This document shows positions 34,401 to 44,600 of a DNA stretch of 64,000 nucleotides, piece by piece (within the stretch, counting starts at the first letter, position 1; each line of letters begins with the position of its first letter). Position numbers and translations under genes: made by a program. Source of the DNA: Crossaster papposus (Eukaryota; Echinodermata; Asteroidea; Velatida; Solasteridae); NCBI GenBank assembly GCA_037893245.1, contig JBAIAA010000523.1:558001-622000 (forward strand), in the 5' to 3' direction. The notes under the pieces are model-generated. The model did not search any database. It had not been told where the DNA came from and worked only from the letters and a program-made list of their open reading frames with translations.

Positions 34401-34455
34401 GTTTCATGGCTCGTCACTTGCACCTTGCTGTAATCCACCATATTGTGTGTGTTGA
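22286..34455 (+). CDS. Secreted sulfatase (arylsulfatase/steryl-sulfatase-like), seven coding exons
   Basis: Exons 22286-22410, 23203-23342, 27255-27416, 30599-30711, 31091-31316, 32015-32179 and 33833-34455 join to 1554 nt, 517 residues plus stop, with GT-AG introns and matching phases. The family hydrolyses sulfate esters using a formylglycine made from cysteine. Residues 1-22 form a hydrophobic signal peptide. Asp39-Asp40 (metal), Cys79 in [12 protein letters not shown] (formylglycine) with Arg83, Lys139 and His141 in GKWHLG, His240, Asp292-His293 and Lys313 match the arylsulfatase active-site set. His293 stands where human ARSA has Asn. N-glycosylation sequons occur at 148, 209 and 251. 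The HNPPLLFDL motif and Cys-rich tail resemble the STS/ARSD-H and sea urchin arylsulfatase group, but the two membrane helices of STS are absent. The likely location is secreted or lysosomal. The substrate cannot be told from sequence. Confidence 0.93.
23203..23342 (+). CDS. Sulfatase exon 2 (formylglycine site)
   Basis: It follows a C-rich tract and the acceptor ACTTACAG. It encodes [16 protein letters not shown] through [12 protein letters not shown], with Cys79 and Arg83. The donor is CAG|GTGGGA. Confidence 0.93.
23536..24262. mobile_element. 727 bp hAT-type element in sulfatase intron 2
   Basis: A 24 bp terminal repeat (CA, eight G, CGGA, seven G, CCC) is perfectly inverted at the right end. 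Perfect 8-bp direct repeats ACAAGGCC occupy 23528-23535 and 24263-24270. No transposase is seen. Confidence 0.9.
24340..24805. mobile_element. CAGGCCCG-ended element in sulfatase intron 2
   Basis: The left end is CAGGCCCGTACGCAGG and the right end CACCCGGGCCTG. CTCAC lies directly outside both ends, a likely 5-bp duplication. It contains two GGGACCAAAAATGG-type internal repeats (24540-24560, 24659-24680) and TGTGGACCTTTTGGTAATTT twice. The inverted match is short, so the call is moderate. Confidence 0.6.
25121..25362 (+). mobile_element. 242 bp TTAACCAGTTCGCGCCGG MITE, intact copy
   Basis: It starts TTAACCAGTTCGCGCCGG and ends CCGGCGCGAACTGGTTAA. It differs from the copy at 51779-52020 at three positions and has identical length. 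TTAA at both ends suggests the piggyBac type of target duplication. It lies in sulfatase intron 2. Confidence 0.88.
26086..26469 (+). mobile_element. 384 bp TTAAAGGTAG MITE, full copy
   Basis: The ends are TTAAAGGTAGAATACACCAT and ATGGTGTATCCTACCTTTAA, near-perfect inverses including TTAA. The interior has a GCGATCGCCGTCTGGCGATC palindrome and the uninterrupted GTTTAACTGACC that serves as empty site for the nested insertion at 9280. It lies in sulfatase intron 2. Confidence 0.82.
27255..27416 (+). CDS. Sulfatase exon 3
   Basis: The acceptor is TTTGTCACAG. The exon encodes [11 protein letters not shown] through the second sulfatase signature [13 protein letters not shown], containing Lys139 and His141. 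The donor is TGG|GTAATG. Confidence 0.93.
27524..27920. repeat. Inverted CGTACGAGAT / ATCTCGTACG repeat in intron 3
   Basis: Left copies (CGTACGACTTATATCTCGTA) at 27530-27635 are inverted relative to right copies (TACGAGATGCAAGTCGTACG) at 27815-27905, so the segment can fold back. No coding capacity is seen. Confidence 0.6.
28131..29322. mobile_element. 1.2 kb TIR element in sulfatase intron 3
   Basis: GGGTTGTTCTAAAA at the left and TTTTAGAACAACCC at the right are inverse, followed on both sides by CCCCCACGACC / GGTCGAGGGGG runs. TGTGGATA flanks both ends (28123-28130, 29323-29330), an 8-bp duplication typical of hAT-like elements. It contains a coding-like frame on the minus strand (28595-28930) that I do not recognise. 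Confidence 0.75.
28595..28930 (-). CDS. Unrecognised open frame inside a TIR element
   Basis: I do not recognise this 111-codon frame. Its middle (about residues 30-95) has a balanced composition, for example [16 protein letters not shown] and [19 protein letters not shown], unlike the low-complexity frames nearby. It could be a captured exon, a decayed domain of the parent transposon, or chance. It lies antisense to the sulfatase within intron 3. Confidence 0.25.
   Translation of the reverse strand: MGILVGKIRITHAQNAHKVLGVYTCTVFSTALRNLGIFTFDELFNSRRDGRMNFRHPDWSTSLHHKLPYRRGRPMEPRTVVRLFVTGKGGIQPKLNHVTLNRREATPLVNI
29876..30237. mobile_element. MITE with ATAAGC..CGGTATTCC ends in intron 3
   Basis: The left end, ATAAGCCAAGTCGGTATTCC followed by AACTGCGCATGTGCA, is mirrored by TGCGCATGTGCAGTGGAATA with CCGAACTTGCTTAT at the right. 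A related right end occurs at 22144-22180 upstream of the sulfatase start. Confidence 0.65.
30322..30530 (+). repeat. Degenerate TTAACCAGTTCGCG-family MITE
   Basis: The interior text GATGACGTGTATACACGCAAA, AATTCAAAACAGATGACG, AGCAAGGCCGGAAAT and TCGGATCGAGGTTTGT follows the family order. The termini are largely lost. It ends about 70 bp before sulfatase exon 4. Confidence 0.65.
30599..30711 (+). CDS. Sulfatase exon 4
   Basis: The acceptor is TTATTCCAG. The exon encodes [20 protein letters not shown] and on to RCDLTK, the region following the KWHLG strand in this family. A donor at AAG|GTTGGT keeps frame with exon 5; the alternative GTAATG donor 4 bp downstream would break it. Confidence 0.88.
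31091..31316 (+). CDS. Sulfatase exon 5
   Basis: The acceptor is CTCATTTCAG. The exon encodes the segment ending [15 protein letters not shown] and FKNSSRRG. His240 corresponds to the substrate-contacting His of the family. The stretch where steryl sulfatase has two membrane helices is short and not hydrophobic enough to cross a membrane twice. Confidence 0.9.
31605..31749 (+). repeat. 5'-truncated TTAACCAGTTCGCG-family MITE in intron 5
   Basis: AACGGATGACGCATAAGC, GGCCGGAAATGTCTGTCAGC and the right end CGGCACGAACTGGTTAA are recognisable. The left terminus is missing. Confidence 0.7.
32015..32179 (+). CDS. Sulfatase exon 6
   Basis: The acceptor is TGGTTTTAG. The exon encodes [17 protein letters not shown], the strand [12 protein letters not shown] with metal-site Asp292-His293, and GGVSGSLRG. 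The donor is AGAG|GTAAC. Confidence 0.92.
32518..32683 (+). repeat. Tandem duplication, 83 bp unit, in intron 6
   Basis: The sequence from TATATTTGGGGTACATTTGA to GTAAGTAAAATGAGTA occurs twice head to tail without visible differences. Confidence 0.9.
32909..33270. mobile_element. TTGCAAGACG-ended palindromic MITE in intron 6
   Basis: TTGCAAGACATCCTAATCG with GTGTGCAGCGCACGTA at the left mirrors TACGTGCGCTACATACTGTG with ATTAGGACGTCTTGCAA at the right. The inner arms (ATTATGCACGCAACGTC, GCATAATTGC) also pair. A related copy is at 58640-59012. Confidence 0.75.
33348..33567 (+). mobile_element. Internally deleted TTAAAGGTAG MITE in intron 6
   Basis: TTAAAGGTATAGTATCATG at the left and GTGTATCCTACCTTTAA at the right bound a 220 bp version of the 384 bp element, keeping GGGTGGATTTG and CATGGATGCTGAGAAA. 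Confidence 0.7.
33706..33732 (+). repeat. Short interstitial TTAGGG run
   Basis: AGGGTTAGGGTTAGGGTTAGG, about three to four telomere-type hexamers, lies within intron 6. Confidence 0.8.
33833..34455 (+). CDS. Sulfatase exon 7 (terminal)
   Basis: The acceptor is TTTTTAAAG. The exon starts [15 protein letters not shown] with Lys313 and includes the C-terminal subdomain ([35 protein letters not shown]) and a Cys-rich end, [10 protein letters not shown]. It is GC-richer than the flanks. Stop TGA is at 34453-34455; an AATAAA lies at 34584. Confidence 0.93.
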
Positions 34456-34479
34456 AAGGTATTGATAAACACGTGCAAA

Positions 34480-35810
34480 GAATTAACCAACCAAAATATT
34501 GTTGAAAATCTTTTAATACTAAGATATTAATGACACTCCATGTGAAATTATTGCTTCTGACATGCTGCCATTTTGAAGAAAACAATAAAAAGTAAATTTC
34601 AAAGATGCGTCTCAGAGACGCATTTGTTGAAAATCCCATTAACATGTACATGTAGTTGGTTTGCAAGCCATAAATGGTGCGTGCAAACGTTGACATGCCC
34701 ACATAGTTGCCATCAGTCATTAGGTTTAATAGTGTGACATCGCGTAGCTGCTTTGGGCAGAAAATGATCATGTCCTGAATGCATTCATATGCTGATTTTG
34801 GGCATAATTCCAAATATTATTTGAAAAGAATACAACAAAATGGACCGATCCGGATTTGACCATAAGCCCCGCCCACCTTAGCAACGGCATGGCGACGCCA
34901 TTACCTCGGTCAAGTTGCACACACGTGAAAATATTGATTTAAACTTTAGGCGGGGACAAAATTACTATCAGCAAGCTAGCGGGCGATGACCATTATTTTA
35001 AGGGGGAATTAATGAAGCATGAGCCATGAGTCGATGAGAGAAGAAAAAAATCTGTATCTGTCATTGTGTCTGTAGCTTGGTAAGTACCGGTACTGGAATA
35101 AATCGCGTACGTATTCTGTCACAACAGGATTAAACCATAGCCTAATTAATAGACTGCTATACATGTAGAGCATTACTACATGTACATAGGCCCCTATCCT
35201 ACCTTAGACTGCACTGTCCTTGACCTTGTTTAATATCTTCTTGACATTCCCGCCGTTCACGTCACACGAGTTCAATAATTCTCATTTTCGAGATTTGTTT
35301 TGGTATTTAACGGGAAAAAATGATGCCGTGATCCGAGTACCAACGTGTTATTTACATATTTCATGACCATTTCATGCATATTTTTGACTATTTTTTTTAC
35401 TTCATACAGCCGTATTTTGATTGACAAATACGGTGCCTTTTCAAACCGAAGCCATTTGATTGTGTACACTTTTCTAAGCACATGTGATATAGTTTGACCG
35501 AGCTAATGGCGGACCACGCCTGTAGCAACCGTTGCTAAGTTACCTGAACAAAACTCGTCATCTTATTGGTCCATGCGCGCGTAGTGATTGACAGGCCGGA
35601 TCGGTCCATTGGCAAATTTCCAAAAGTACATCTTTGAGACGCATCTTTGGGAATGTCATTCTTTTCTTCAAAATAACAGCATGCCAGACGAAATAATTTC
35701 ACAGGGAGCTTAGAATAGTTAATATCTTACAATTACAACAAGTAAGCTTTTCAACAGTATTTTTAGTTGGTTACTTTTTGAATAGCTGCAAAAGGTGTAT
35801 ATTCCACAAA
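34480..35810. repeat. Repeat pair flanking a 770 bp TIR element
   Basis: 34480-34640 (ACCAACCAAAATATTGTTGA, GATGCGTCTCAGAGACGCAT) and 35630-35800 (GAGACGCATCTTTGGGAATG, TTTTTAGTTGGTTACTTTTT) are inverted with respect to each other. Between them, 34839-35610 is bounded by AATGGACCGATCCGG and its exact inverse CCGGATCGGTCCATT. No coding region is seen in either. No clear target duplication was found. Confidence 0.6.
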
Positions 35811-36094
35811 GGCTTCCAAGTGTTAGTTTTTGATACGACACTTTACACATGGTTAATGTATTTATTATACAATTGTCCGCTGTGATGTGGTCCAGGGTGT
35901 TTTGTACAACTGAGGGGGGAAATGGTCATTTTCCCCTTAGTATTAAATTATATATTAAAAAAAAAAACGTTTGTTTCGGTACTACTAACGTCCTCTCAAA
36001 CATTGGTCGGTATTTTACTCTGTTCACGCTGCTGAAATTCAGATCATTTCCTTGGATCGTCAAAAAAACCTCTTTTTTGGATAACTGAAAATGA

Positions 36095-36666
36095 ATGTGT
36101 CATCTGGAGGATCCTCGGAGGACTACAACTTTGTCCAGGTTCACTGATGAGCCTCTTCGAATGATCCAAAAACTCCAAACAGCTATGGACACCCAAAACC
36201 TGCCCAGGTATTTACACTGCCGGGTTTACCGTCTTATAGGTCGCCACCTCTGCCTACAAATTGACAATCATCTCCAACTTACAAGGAGTGGCTAGAAGAG
36301 AACAACCGCAGTTTCAACCAAGAACACCTGGCCGCTCTCGAGCAGATAAAGGAACACCTCATTTTCCCTCGGACACGCCTGCTCACCCACTTTCTTCGCG
36401 AGCCACTAATATATAGGCTAGTTCATGAGATTTGCGCCACTGTAAAGTTGTGGGAAATAGTTCCCGAAGCGGGCAATAGACTTAAATGTTTTGACTGGTT
36501 ACAGCGCCCTCAAGAGGTTTGCCAGGCTCATCTTAATATGAAAAATGGATCGGATCACTATACTCCTGTTACTTTCTTTTCTTATTTCATACCGAGGTGT
36601 GTTATAAAACACATATGGACTGGCACGATTCGGTCACTAGAGCGCATCTATTTCCCTCGGCTCTAG
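36095..36666 (+). pseudogene. Frameshifted coding-like segment of unknown family
   Basis: I do not recognise it. One frame (36095-36295) reads through RFTDEPLRMIQKLQTAMDT and CRVYRLIGRHLCLQ. A second frame, open from about 36265 to 36666, gives KEWLEENNRSFNQEHLAALE, LIFPRTRLLTHFLREP and LVHEICATVK. The composition looks like one amphipathic, Leu/Arg-rich protein with a shift of frame near 36280. The end of the second frame overlaps a hairpin repeat. It may be a decayed gene, a remnant of a mobile element, or two exons with a very short intron. No start or promoter is evident. Confidence 0.35.
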
Positions 36667-36697
36667 TGACCCCATTGCCAGTCCATGTGTATAAAAT
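36606..36697. repeat. Hairpin repeat
   Basis: AAACACATATGGACTGGCACG with TCGGTCACTAGAGC pairs with GCTCTAGTGACC with CCATTGCCAGTCCATGTG around a short CATCTATTTCCCTCG loop. It resembles in layout the hairpin at 42818-42979. Confidence 0.75.
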
Positions 36698-36719
36698 TAC
36701 ATCTCTAGGATGGATAAAA

Positions 36720-39700
36720 AATGATTTATTTCATTTTTAGTTAACGGTGGAAAAAACACCTTTCCGGAAGTTCGATATTCCTGATGTAAAATACTACCAA
36801 AAACCGTTGAAAAATCTGTTGTTGCAATTTGTTTCAGTAAAACTGTATATAGACCCGACTAGTTGCTATATCGCGTGATTCAGGGCTAGCCTTAAGCCAG
36901 TCAGAGTCGTTTAAGTATTCTTCACAGCCATGGTGGCGAGGCTAGGGATACATGTATTTGTTTTCACTCAGCATACTAATCTACAAAATACATGTACAAC
37001 CAAGGCACTTTCTGTGGTGTTTCATTTATTGAAGATAAAGGTACAATCATCTGGGGTTAAAACAAAGCCGTTTAAATCAATTGAAAGTGTAACCAGTTAC
37101 ATGTAATAATTCTTCTCACATTCTATTTTTCTAAATTGGCAACTTGTATGCATCTTATTGTTATTAGATATTCTCCCAAATTTAGATTTAAGTACTGATA
37201 CCGGTAGGTAATTAGTATGTATAATTGTTTTTCTAAAATAAGGTGAATTTTTATCATTTTCAAAATATTAATGATTGTTTAATATGCATGAAATGGTACC
37301 AGGGATACATGTTCATTTCTTGAAATGAGAAAAAATGAAAATAAGATGAGGGTTCACAAACAAAATGGTGTGGTACACTTTACTTTCATGTAGTACGATA
37401 CAGAACCAACAACTATGCAGTGAAAACTAAAAATATCTCAACTCATTTTATGGGGAAGTGTAAATGTTTGGAGTAAAGAGTGCATTTTGATTTTATAACT
37501 TTGAAATGAAGCAAGATATAAGGTGTGTCGTACATGTACAGTAGGTGTATTTATAGCACAAAAGGGCGACTGTTGTGAACAGGACGTGGACCTCCGACCT
37601 GAGCTATTTTGCCCATCTCCCAAATGACATAAATGTCGTGTGGCCAGGGATCATGTCCAATTTTACAATACAACCTGGGAAGCGACATTGTGGGGATCAC
37701 TCAATGAGGATACGACTTTTATCTTTTACAAATAACCCACAAGGGAAACTGACTAGGTACATTTTCATAAATCTCAAAGTGAACAGAGAAATTGGAAAGG
37801 CGGGACTCAAACCTGCAGAATTTGGGATACTGCAACATAGGGCAAAAAAGCTTGGTAGAGCGCCGGTCAGATGAAATTCAAATTTACCTAGTCCATTTCC
37901 CTTGTGGTTATATATAATATTACTAAATGAGTCATAAAACACAATGGCGGATGTATGTGGCAGTTTAAAAGGAAAACTACCGGTACCTTCTAGCTAATTT
38001 GAAACCTTAAATGCAATATTTAAAGTTATTCATGTTGAATTTCCAGCTTTAATAGTACACATTGGTCTTTTATTTATGGAATAAAACCGGCTATAAAAGA
38101 TGTATCTTTTATTACGATGACCCAAAGACACGTCTTAACTTGTTTCAAACTGCTGTCACGGAACTTACGATATGATAAGTTCAATGCATCGCAAGTTTTG
38201 TGAAATGAATTGTACAACATAAATCGAGTTGTGACGCATTGGAGTGCTACATCTCACCCATTGAAAAATAACGGAAACTCAATATTTACTTTCTGATGAA
38301 GAGAGAATAGCATCATTTAAGAATTATTTTTGTGTTTAATGGGGGGTCAAAAACGAGTGGGAATACATTCTATAAGTTTTTAAAAAACTGACAATTATTA
38401 GACTGATGGCTAATGCATTGGTGGTCGAAAAGTGAACAGCAATTACTAGAACCAATATTTCAATATTTAAAGATCTATTCCTTTGAAGTAATGACTTGCC
38501 TTGAAAAGTTATAGTACATTGTATATATTTTTGCTTCAGAGTTGGTCAAGTTTACGTAAAGATACAATAATGCTGTATATTCCGGTTAAAATGCTTATGT
38601 GATAAACCAATGATATATTTCAAGAAAATATTGAACAAAAGACATTCACAAATCTTGATTTGGTATTATTGGGGCCAATCATTTCTACGGTACTTTGTTT
38701 TAAAATAATATTGAAGGATTTCAAGTTGTTACATGCATACACGTATGTCGTACTGTCATTCTATTAGATTTCTGAATTAGACGAAGAATCATAATGTAAT
38801 ATTTCGGTAACATAAACTAAAATTGTTTGGTATCTTATACACCACATGTACCTCATCTATTTATTAAAACAAAAAAATGCTTTCAGTGCACATTTGTCAT
38901 CTTTTTCGTGTTTTGGTTGTCAAATAGATATCAATTATTAAAACCCTTTCTTTGATTCTGGAGAGAACATTTAGCTTGTTACATTCAATAGCCTATAACA
39001 AAGCAGGGGTTAAAGGTCAAACCTCACCACAACTGTGCTAAGCAACAATACTTTTTATATACATGTTTATATTTACAACATTTTTACATTAAACTGAAAT
39101 AATAAGCAATATACATATTTCATAATCAAGTAATTATCTTTAATGTAAACAGCAGTTAAGTGATTGCACATTTTTTAAATTATATTTTATACTGTTTATT
39201 TTTAATTTACATGTTAATTTATACCAAACAAAGCTGCTAGTCCTATTCTGTCCTAGCCTTTTGCCAAGGTCATCGTGGCTAATTAGCTGGCGTGGCAAAT
39301 CTGTGAAGTGCGAAGATATTGGAGCCAGAGACCACAGCGCCGAGTGGCGTAGCAATTGCAACAAGGTCTTTTTTTAACTTGTTTAATGTTTTTCTTTATT
39401 TCTTGATTAAAAAATTCCAACCAATCAAACGTTTATTTCAGCATACATTAACCTCTATGCAAATTATAAATGCACCGTAATCAAAAAGGTCATACTAATT
39501 ACCGACAAGACACATCCAAAACATGTTCTATATTGACAAAATTTGGATGGAACTGTAAAACATACGATATAAAAAGAGTGTCACTCTTCTTGAGATTACA
39601 TTTCCTTTGTGAAAATAAAATATATTTATTAGACTCTGCCTTGTTGCCATTTTGTAAATAGACAATTAACGTAGTTTACATGTAATAACCCCAACGCGAG

Positions 39701-40285
39701 TATGCCCATGCGGCGGGCGAGTATATGATAGCCGCCATCTTGCCTTCACATGGAATTAGACAGAGGCCTTTTTGGAGAAAAGGCTTTCAACCTCCCCATT
39801 TTAAGCATACATTTGTAAATCTTGTTTTGGTCCATACTCTACAGTTTAGTACCGTATTCGCCAGTTTAGAATGTGCTGTGAAGGAGTGGACGGTGTGTTG
39901 TATCTTGGCGTGTTGTCGGTGATTAGTAATGGCCACCAACTCAGCGAATCTGTTGTTGATGTGCCCAAATTGAATGGATTATGCCACTCGAAAAACAAGA
40001 AATTTAAGATTCCAAACCCACCATGTCAGGGGAGTAAGGGAGCAGTTTATTCATCAGTCTTTCCACTCTGATATGGTAAACATTAGTTTCAACATTTTAA
40101 AGCAATACGCTATAAGCGGTGCGCGACGCTGGTTCCCGTAACACCCTTGAACAACACAGATCAGCACATACTCAATTCAATGTAAATATGAAAAAACCTG
40201 TAGTGCTTTTAATGTGGTTGCTGGCTGCCCAACAGCAATGATGGTCAGCTGTTCATTACCTCTCTCTTCAAGGTATGCTTAAATG
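36720..40285. other. AT-rich gene-free stretch
   Basis: I find no supported gene. A degenerate tRNA-like B box (GGTTTGAGTCCCGCC on the minus strand) lies near 37800-37820. The rest is AT-rich unique sequence, and 38000-39460 shows no recognisable structure. Confidence 0.45.
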
Positions 40286-40779
40286 CTAAAGCCCTGTTCG
40301 CACTGGACTTAATTTGGGCAAACTAACTCATTTCAAAGTCCAAGTAACTTACTAATTTCAAGTCCAGTGCGAACAGCCTGGGTAACTTTTCTCACAGGTA
40401 ACTTACCCACGCCGCGTGGGTAGTTTAACCGAGCCAAAGGTGCCCAGGAAGATTGACCAGGTCAGTTTAACCGAGCCAGAAAATCCAGTGTGGACGCGAC
40501 GTCTCGGTTAAATCTTCCATCACCCATTATGTAAGAAAATAATGTTGAGAGCTAGCGTCGGGAACAGACGATCCGGTCTTCAAGTCGCGGTCATAGGTCA
40601 CGCAGGGCGCCCTCTTTATTGTTTTGGTGCCAGCTCGGTTAGATTACCCATGGTCTCGGCAATTCTAGCCGCGTCAATTAAATCCAAGTGCGGCGGTGGA
40701 AAGATTAACCCATCGGAATGTTACCCGGCGTCATGGTCAAGTTACCCGAAATGTTTATCCAGTGCGAACACGGCTTTAG
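40286..40779. mobile_element. 494 bp MITE with CTAAAGCCCTGTTCGCACTG ends
   Basis: CTAAAGCCCTGTTCGCACTG at the left is mirrored by CAGTGCGAACACGGCTTTAG at the right. Further CAGTGCGAACAG and TAACCGAGCC repeats lie inside. No coding capacity or clear target duplication is seen. Confidence 0.7.
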
Positions 40780-41035
40780 AGTCTATAAAATGCTTAGAGT
40801 CTCCAATCCATCAACTTGTTATCATCGAGCAAGTTTGGGTACTGCTGAACTATGTAGTCCTTTTTGTCAATTTCCGATTCAACTTCACGCATGCGTGGTC
40901 TTTTTTTAACTTGATCAAATCCAAATCTAGTTGTGAGCAAATGACAGACCGTCACATTGCTAACAAAGCCAAATGTTGGCACGTCATTTTAATTGTTTGG
41001 TTATTTATTTATATTATTTTCTCCACTTAATTTAG

Positions 41036-41421
41036 TGCAATAATTATTTAATTAGTATTGTAAAGAGTTATCATTGGATAAATATATCAAACTTTTGCAA
41101 AACTTGGCCCAGTTTACTTGAAACCGTGAATAGAGAAACCGTGAATAGGGAAACCGTGACTAGAGAAACCATGCTCAGAGAAACCATGCTCCGGGACTAG
41201 GTTAATCCAGTTGGACTAGCTAGTCAAACCAATCAGCGATGAGTTCGAGTGACATCTAGATTTACTATGGTTACGTCTAGTCGACTTTAGTTGAAAAATT
41301 GTTTTTATTTGATCACAAGAGGGAGCCATGCGATTGCGCACTGCCCGCAGTGGTGCCGCCCTCTAGCGGCCGCATGGGAAACATGAGCACTTTGGCGTGC
41401 ATGAAGGACAAACTCGGTAGC
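41036..41421. repeat. Duplicated segment, copy 1 (aftiphilin last exon end plus 3' flank)
   Basis: From GTGCAATAATTA through a tandem of AAACCGTGACTAGAG units to the codons for LPSLSFMHAKVLMFP, the segment recurs at 50393-50773. Copy 1 contains the functional stop codon. Confidence 0.85.
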
Positions 41422-41602
41422 CCGTCTAACACTCGGTTGGCTTCGCTGCTCAGTCCCGTGTCGCGCTGGCTTCGCTGCTGGACCATGGAGGTAGCCGAGC
41501 TCTTCAGGATGTCGTCCAGGGGCTTGTGGTTCTTCTGGGCAGGCAGGAGCTGAGGAGGGCCTGACTTCTCCAGCTTTAGAATCTCTGGATCCAACGGCGG
41601 CG
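41313..41602 (-). CDS. AFTPH: Aftiphilin terminal exon
   Basis: The acceptor on the minus strand is AAATCCTTCAG. The exon encodes the DPEILKLE segment, a linker and LSFMHAKVLMFP, then about 20 divergent residues to TGA at 41315-41313. AATAAA follows within a few bases on the minus strand (plus 41304-41309), which would give a very short 3' UTR. Confidence 0.83.
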
Positions 41603-44600
41603 CTGAAGGATTTAAAAAATAAAAAAGGGTAGAAAGTCAATTACTGTCTGAAGAACATGTGTGGGAAAGAGTTCCATACCTGGACATCACTTGACACCCT
41701 GTGCACAAACCCTTTGAAACGTCTGAACAAATATGTTTTCTCATTAAATGCTTCAACATTTTACTAAGCTAAGTTTGACTTTTTAGGACATGTTTCTGCT
41801 TTCTGAATTCTTTTTACGCGGGTGCATTTACAGGTAGTATATGAACTAGGCAGCTATGGGCGGGGACAAACTGTGACAACAATGCTTGAATTGCTGTCCT
41901 ACACTATTAAATTCGGGTGGCCAATTCAAATCTCAGAAGTTGCTGTTCATGAAGATTTGCTGTTTTGTGCTATAAATACACCTACGACGTAGCGCACGTA
42001 CAGTATCGGTACGATGTGTTTCATGAAATGGATTTCATGACGCGTCGTAGAGATACGACGTGTCGCAGGGCTGCGATGCATCATAAATTGCGAAGAGTTT
42101 AGTGAAATCGGGGGAAGGATCCAAAACAGATTTCAGGAATTACTTTCATACTAGTAGTAGTAAGAAACCAACAGGGATTCTACTCAAGTATGGCACTCAA
42201 CACGGGTACATGTACAACAAATCCAAGTTTGGACTAGAGTTGAGAGTCTCTGCCCGGGTGGAAAATCAAATATCTAAAGCCAACTCTCTGCAGATTGGTG
42301 TTTGAACAGGTTGTCATGTGCCTGCCCATGCTCAATGGCACACAGTTCTGCTTCCGGTGAACCCATTGTTGACTTAAAAAATGGTTAGGGTGAAACGATA
42401 GTGTGAATAGTCCTTATTATAACACCTCACTCACAGATTCTGTGTCTTGATTGGCCGAGAGCGCGGCACGTGTCACTTGCTATTTTTACTATTTTTTACT
42501 TGCGCTATCCAAAAAGACTATACCACGCAAAAAGGACTATGCGCATAGCAACACACGAACTATGCGCATAGCAACACACGAACTATGCGCATAGCAACAC
42601 ACGAACTATGCGCATAGCAACGAAAGCGTGACTGAAACCCAGACGTGTGTTTCGGTGCATTGCGTAAACATTGCTCTATCACCTTCGCACCCGTTCATCA
42701 AGGCAACAAAGTACACGTATGATCGAGAGACGTATAATTCAGAGATTTTTTGTCATTACTATACTTTCAGGAAGCTTAAATTGTGCAGAATCTGTGAGTG
42801 AGGTGTTTGTTATAAAACAAATATTGACTGCTTTATTTCGCGGTATAGTAAAACTAGCCTCCCTCGGTGATCCATGGAGCATTCTATTTTCCCTCAACTT
42901 CGCCTCGGGAAAATAGAATGCTCCATGGATCACCTCGGGAGGCTAGTTTTACTATACCACTCAAAGCAGTCAATATTTGTATAATACACAAGATCTGTGA
43001 TGTTGGATCATGCCTCGTGCATAGCAACTGGTTCCACTCAGTAGGTCACCCAGATCAACTCGGATAAAGACAGACTGGTTAGCCATAAGAGCGGTGCTAA
43101 TTAAACCTTCAAACACGGACCATCAAGACCCTTACATGTTGTCCGTAGCCGCTGCTGTAGCCATTAACAAATGCCCTTTTGGTTCGTCTTTCTTTAAGAC
43201 ATCTTGAGATTACAACAAAAAAGAACAAAGACTAACAGAATAACAACCTTTAAAAGTTGCAATGAGCTCATGGAATATTTATGTTTAGACTTTACGTAAA
43301 ATAGATTTGACTGGCTGCCATATTTGTCTCTTTCTTGATATGATCAACCCATGCAAGTGACGTATTCCACCAGTGACACATGTTGAAAAAACATTCAGGA
43401 ACATTCCGGAACTTTAAACATTTTGATAGTCATGCTTTTTTAAATGACCTCTATGGGATGAACTGGTCTATTTTGGATGAAATGACTGATCCAGATATTG
43501 CTTGGAACACTTGGTACAATCCGTTTAATAGTACTTGTGATAAACATGCTCCTTTTATAACAAGGCGTTTTAAAGCTAACCTTCCTAAATGGTTGGAACA
43601 CAGAGCTGACATCTTTCAGGTAATGCATGAACGGGATATAGCTAAAAATAAAGCTAGGAGATCTAAATCAAAGGAGGATTGGGATAGGGCCAAAATGTTG
43701 AGAAATAAGGTTACAAGGTTTTGTAGATCTGCCAAAATAGATTTTTATCAAAATCATGTTCATATTAATCAAAATAATAGAAAAAAGTTATGGGCTGGCA
43801 TAAGAGATATTCTCCCAAACCAAAAAAACAATGACATTTCTGGAACTTTTATTGTTGATAATGAAGATGTGACTAATCCCAACATCATAGCTAACAGTTT
43901 TAATGATTTCTATGTTAATATCAGTAATAATCTGTTGGCTAATACACCAGATGATGCCAATCATGATCCTTGCTCTTATTTAACTCATTGTTCAACCAGC
44001 TTTTCCTTTTCCAGAATCTCCCAAGATTTTGTCTTCAGAGAGATTGCTAGGTTGGTTCCTGGAAAGTGTCCCGGCTTGGACAACATAGATGGTAAGCTCT
44101 TTAAGCTGGCAGCGCCTGTTGTCGCTCTTTCTTTGACACACATATTTTATTTATTCATCACTACCGGTAATATTCTTCAAGCGTGGAAAATGGCCAAAGT
44201 TATTCCAATTTTTAAAGCAGGTAACCGTAAGATGCTTAATAACTATCGGCCAATATCGATTTTGCCCTTGGTTTCTAAACTTATTGAGAAAGCCATCCAT
44301 TCGCAACTCCTCCCATACCTTAGTTCAAATGATCTTTTGTCCCCTAATCAGTCTGGTTTCAGACCTGGGTACTCCACACTTGCAGCTGTAGCTCATGCTC
44401 ATGATAATTGGTTGCATCACATTAATAATGGTAATTTAATTGGCTCTTTATTTATTGATTTACAAAAAGCGTTTGACACTGTTAATCATAGTATTCTGTT
44501 ACAGAAACTCTCATTTTACGGTTTATCCACTTCAGCTATTGACTGGTTATCATCATATTTATCTGGTAGGACACAGCAAATCTGTTATAAATCCAAACTT

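Noticed and set aside
40542-41030. 162-codon plus-strand frame
   Set aside because: It starts inside a TIR-bounded MITE and runs out into AT-rich DNA. No domain, signal or splice context supports it.
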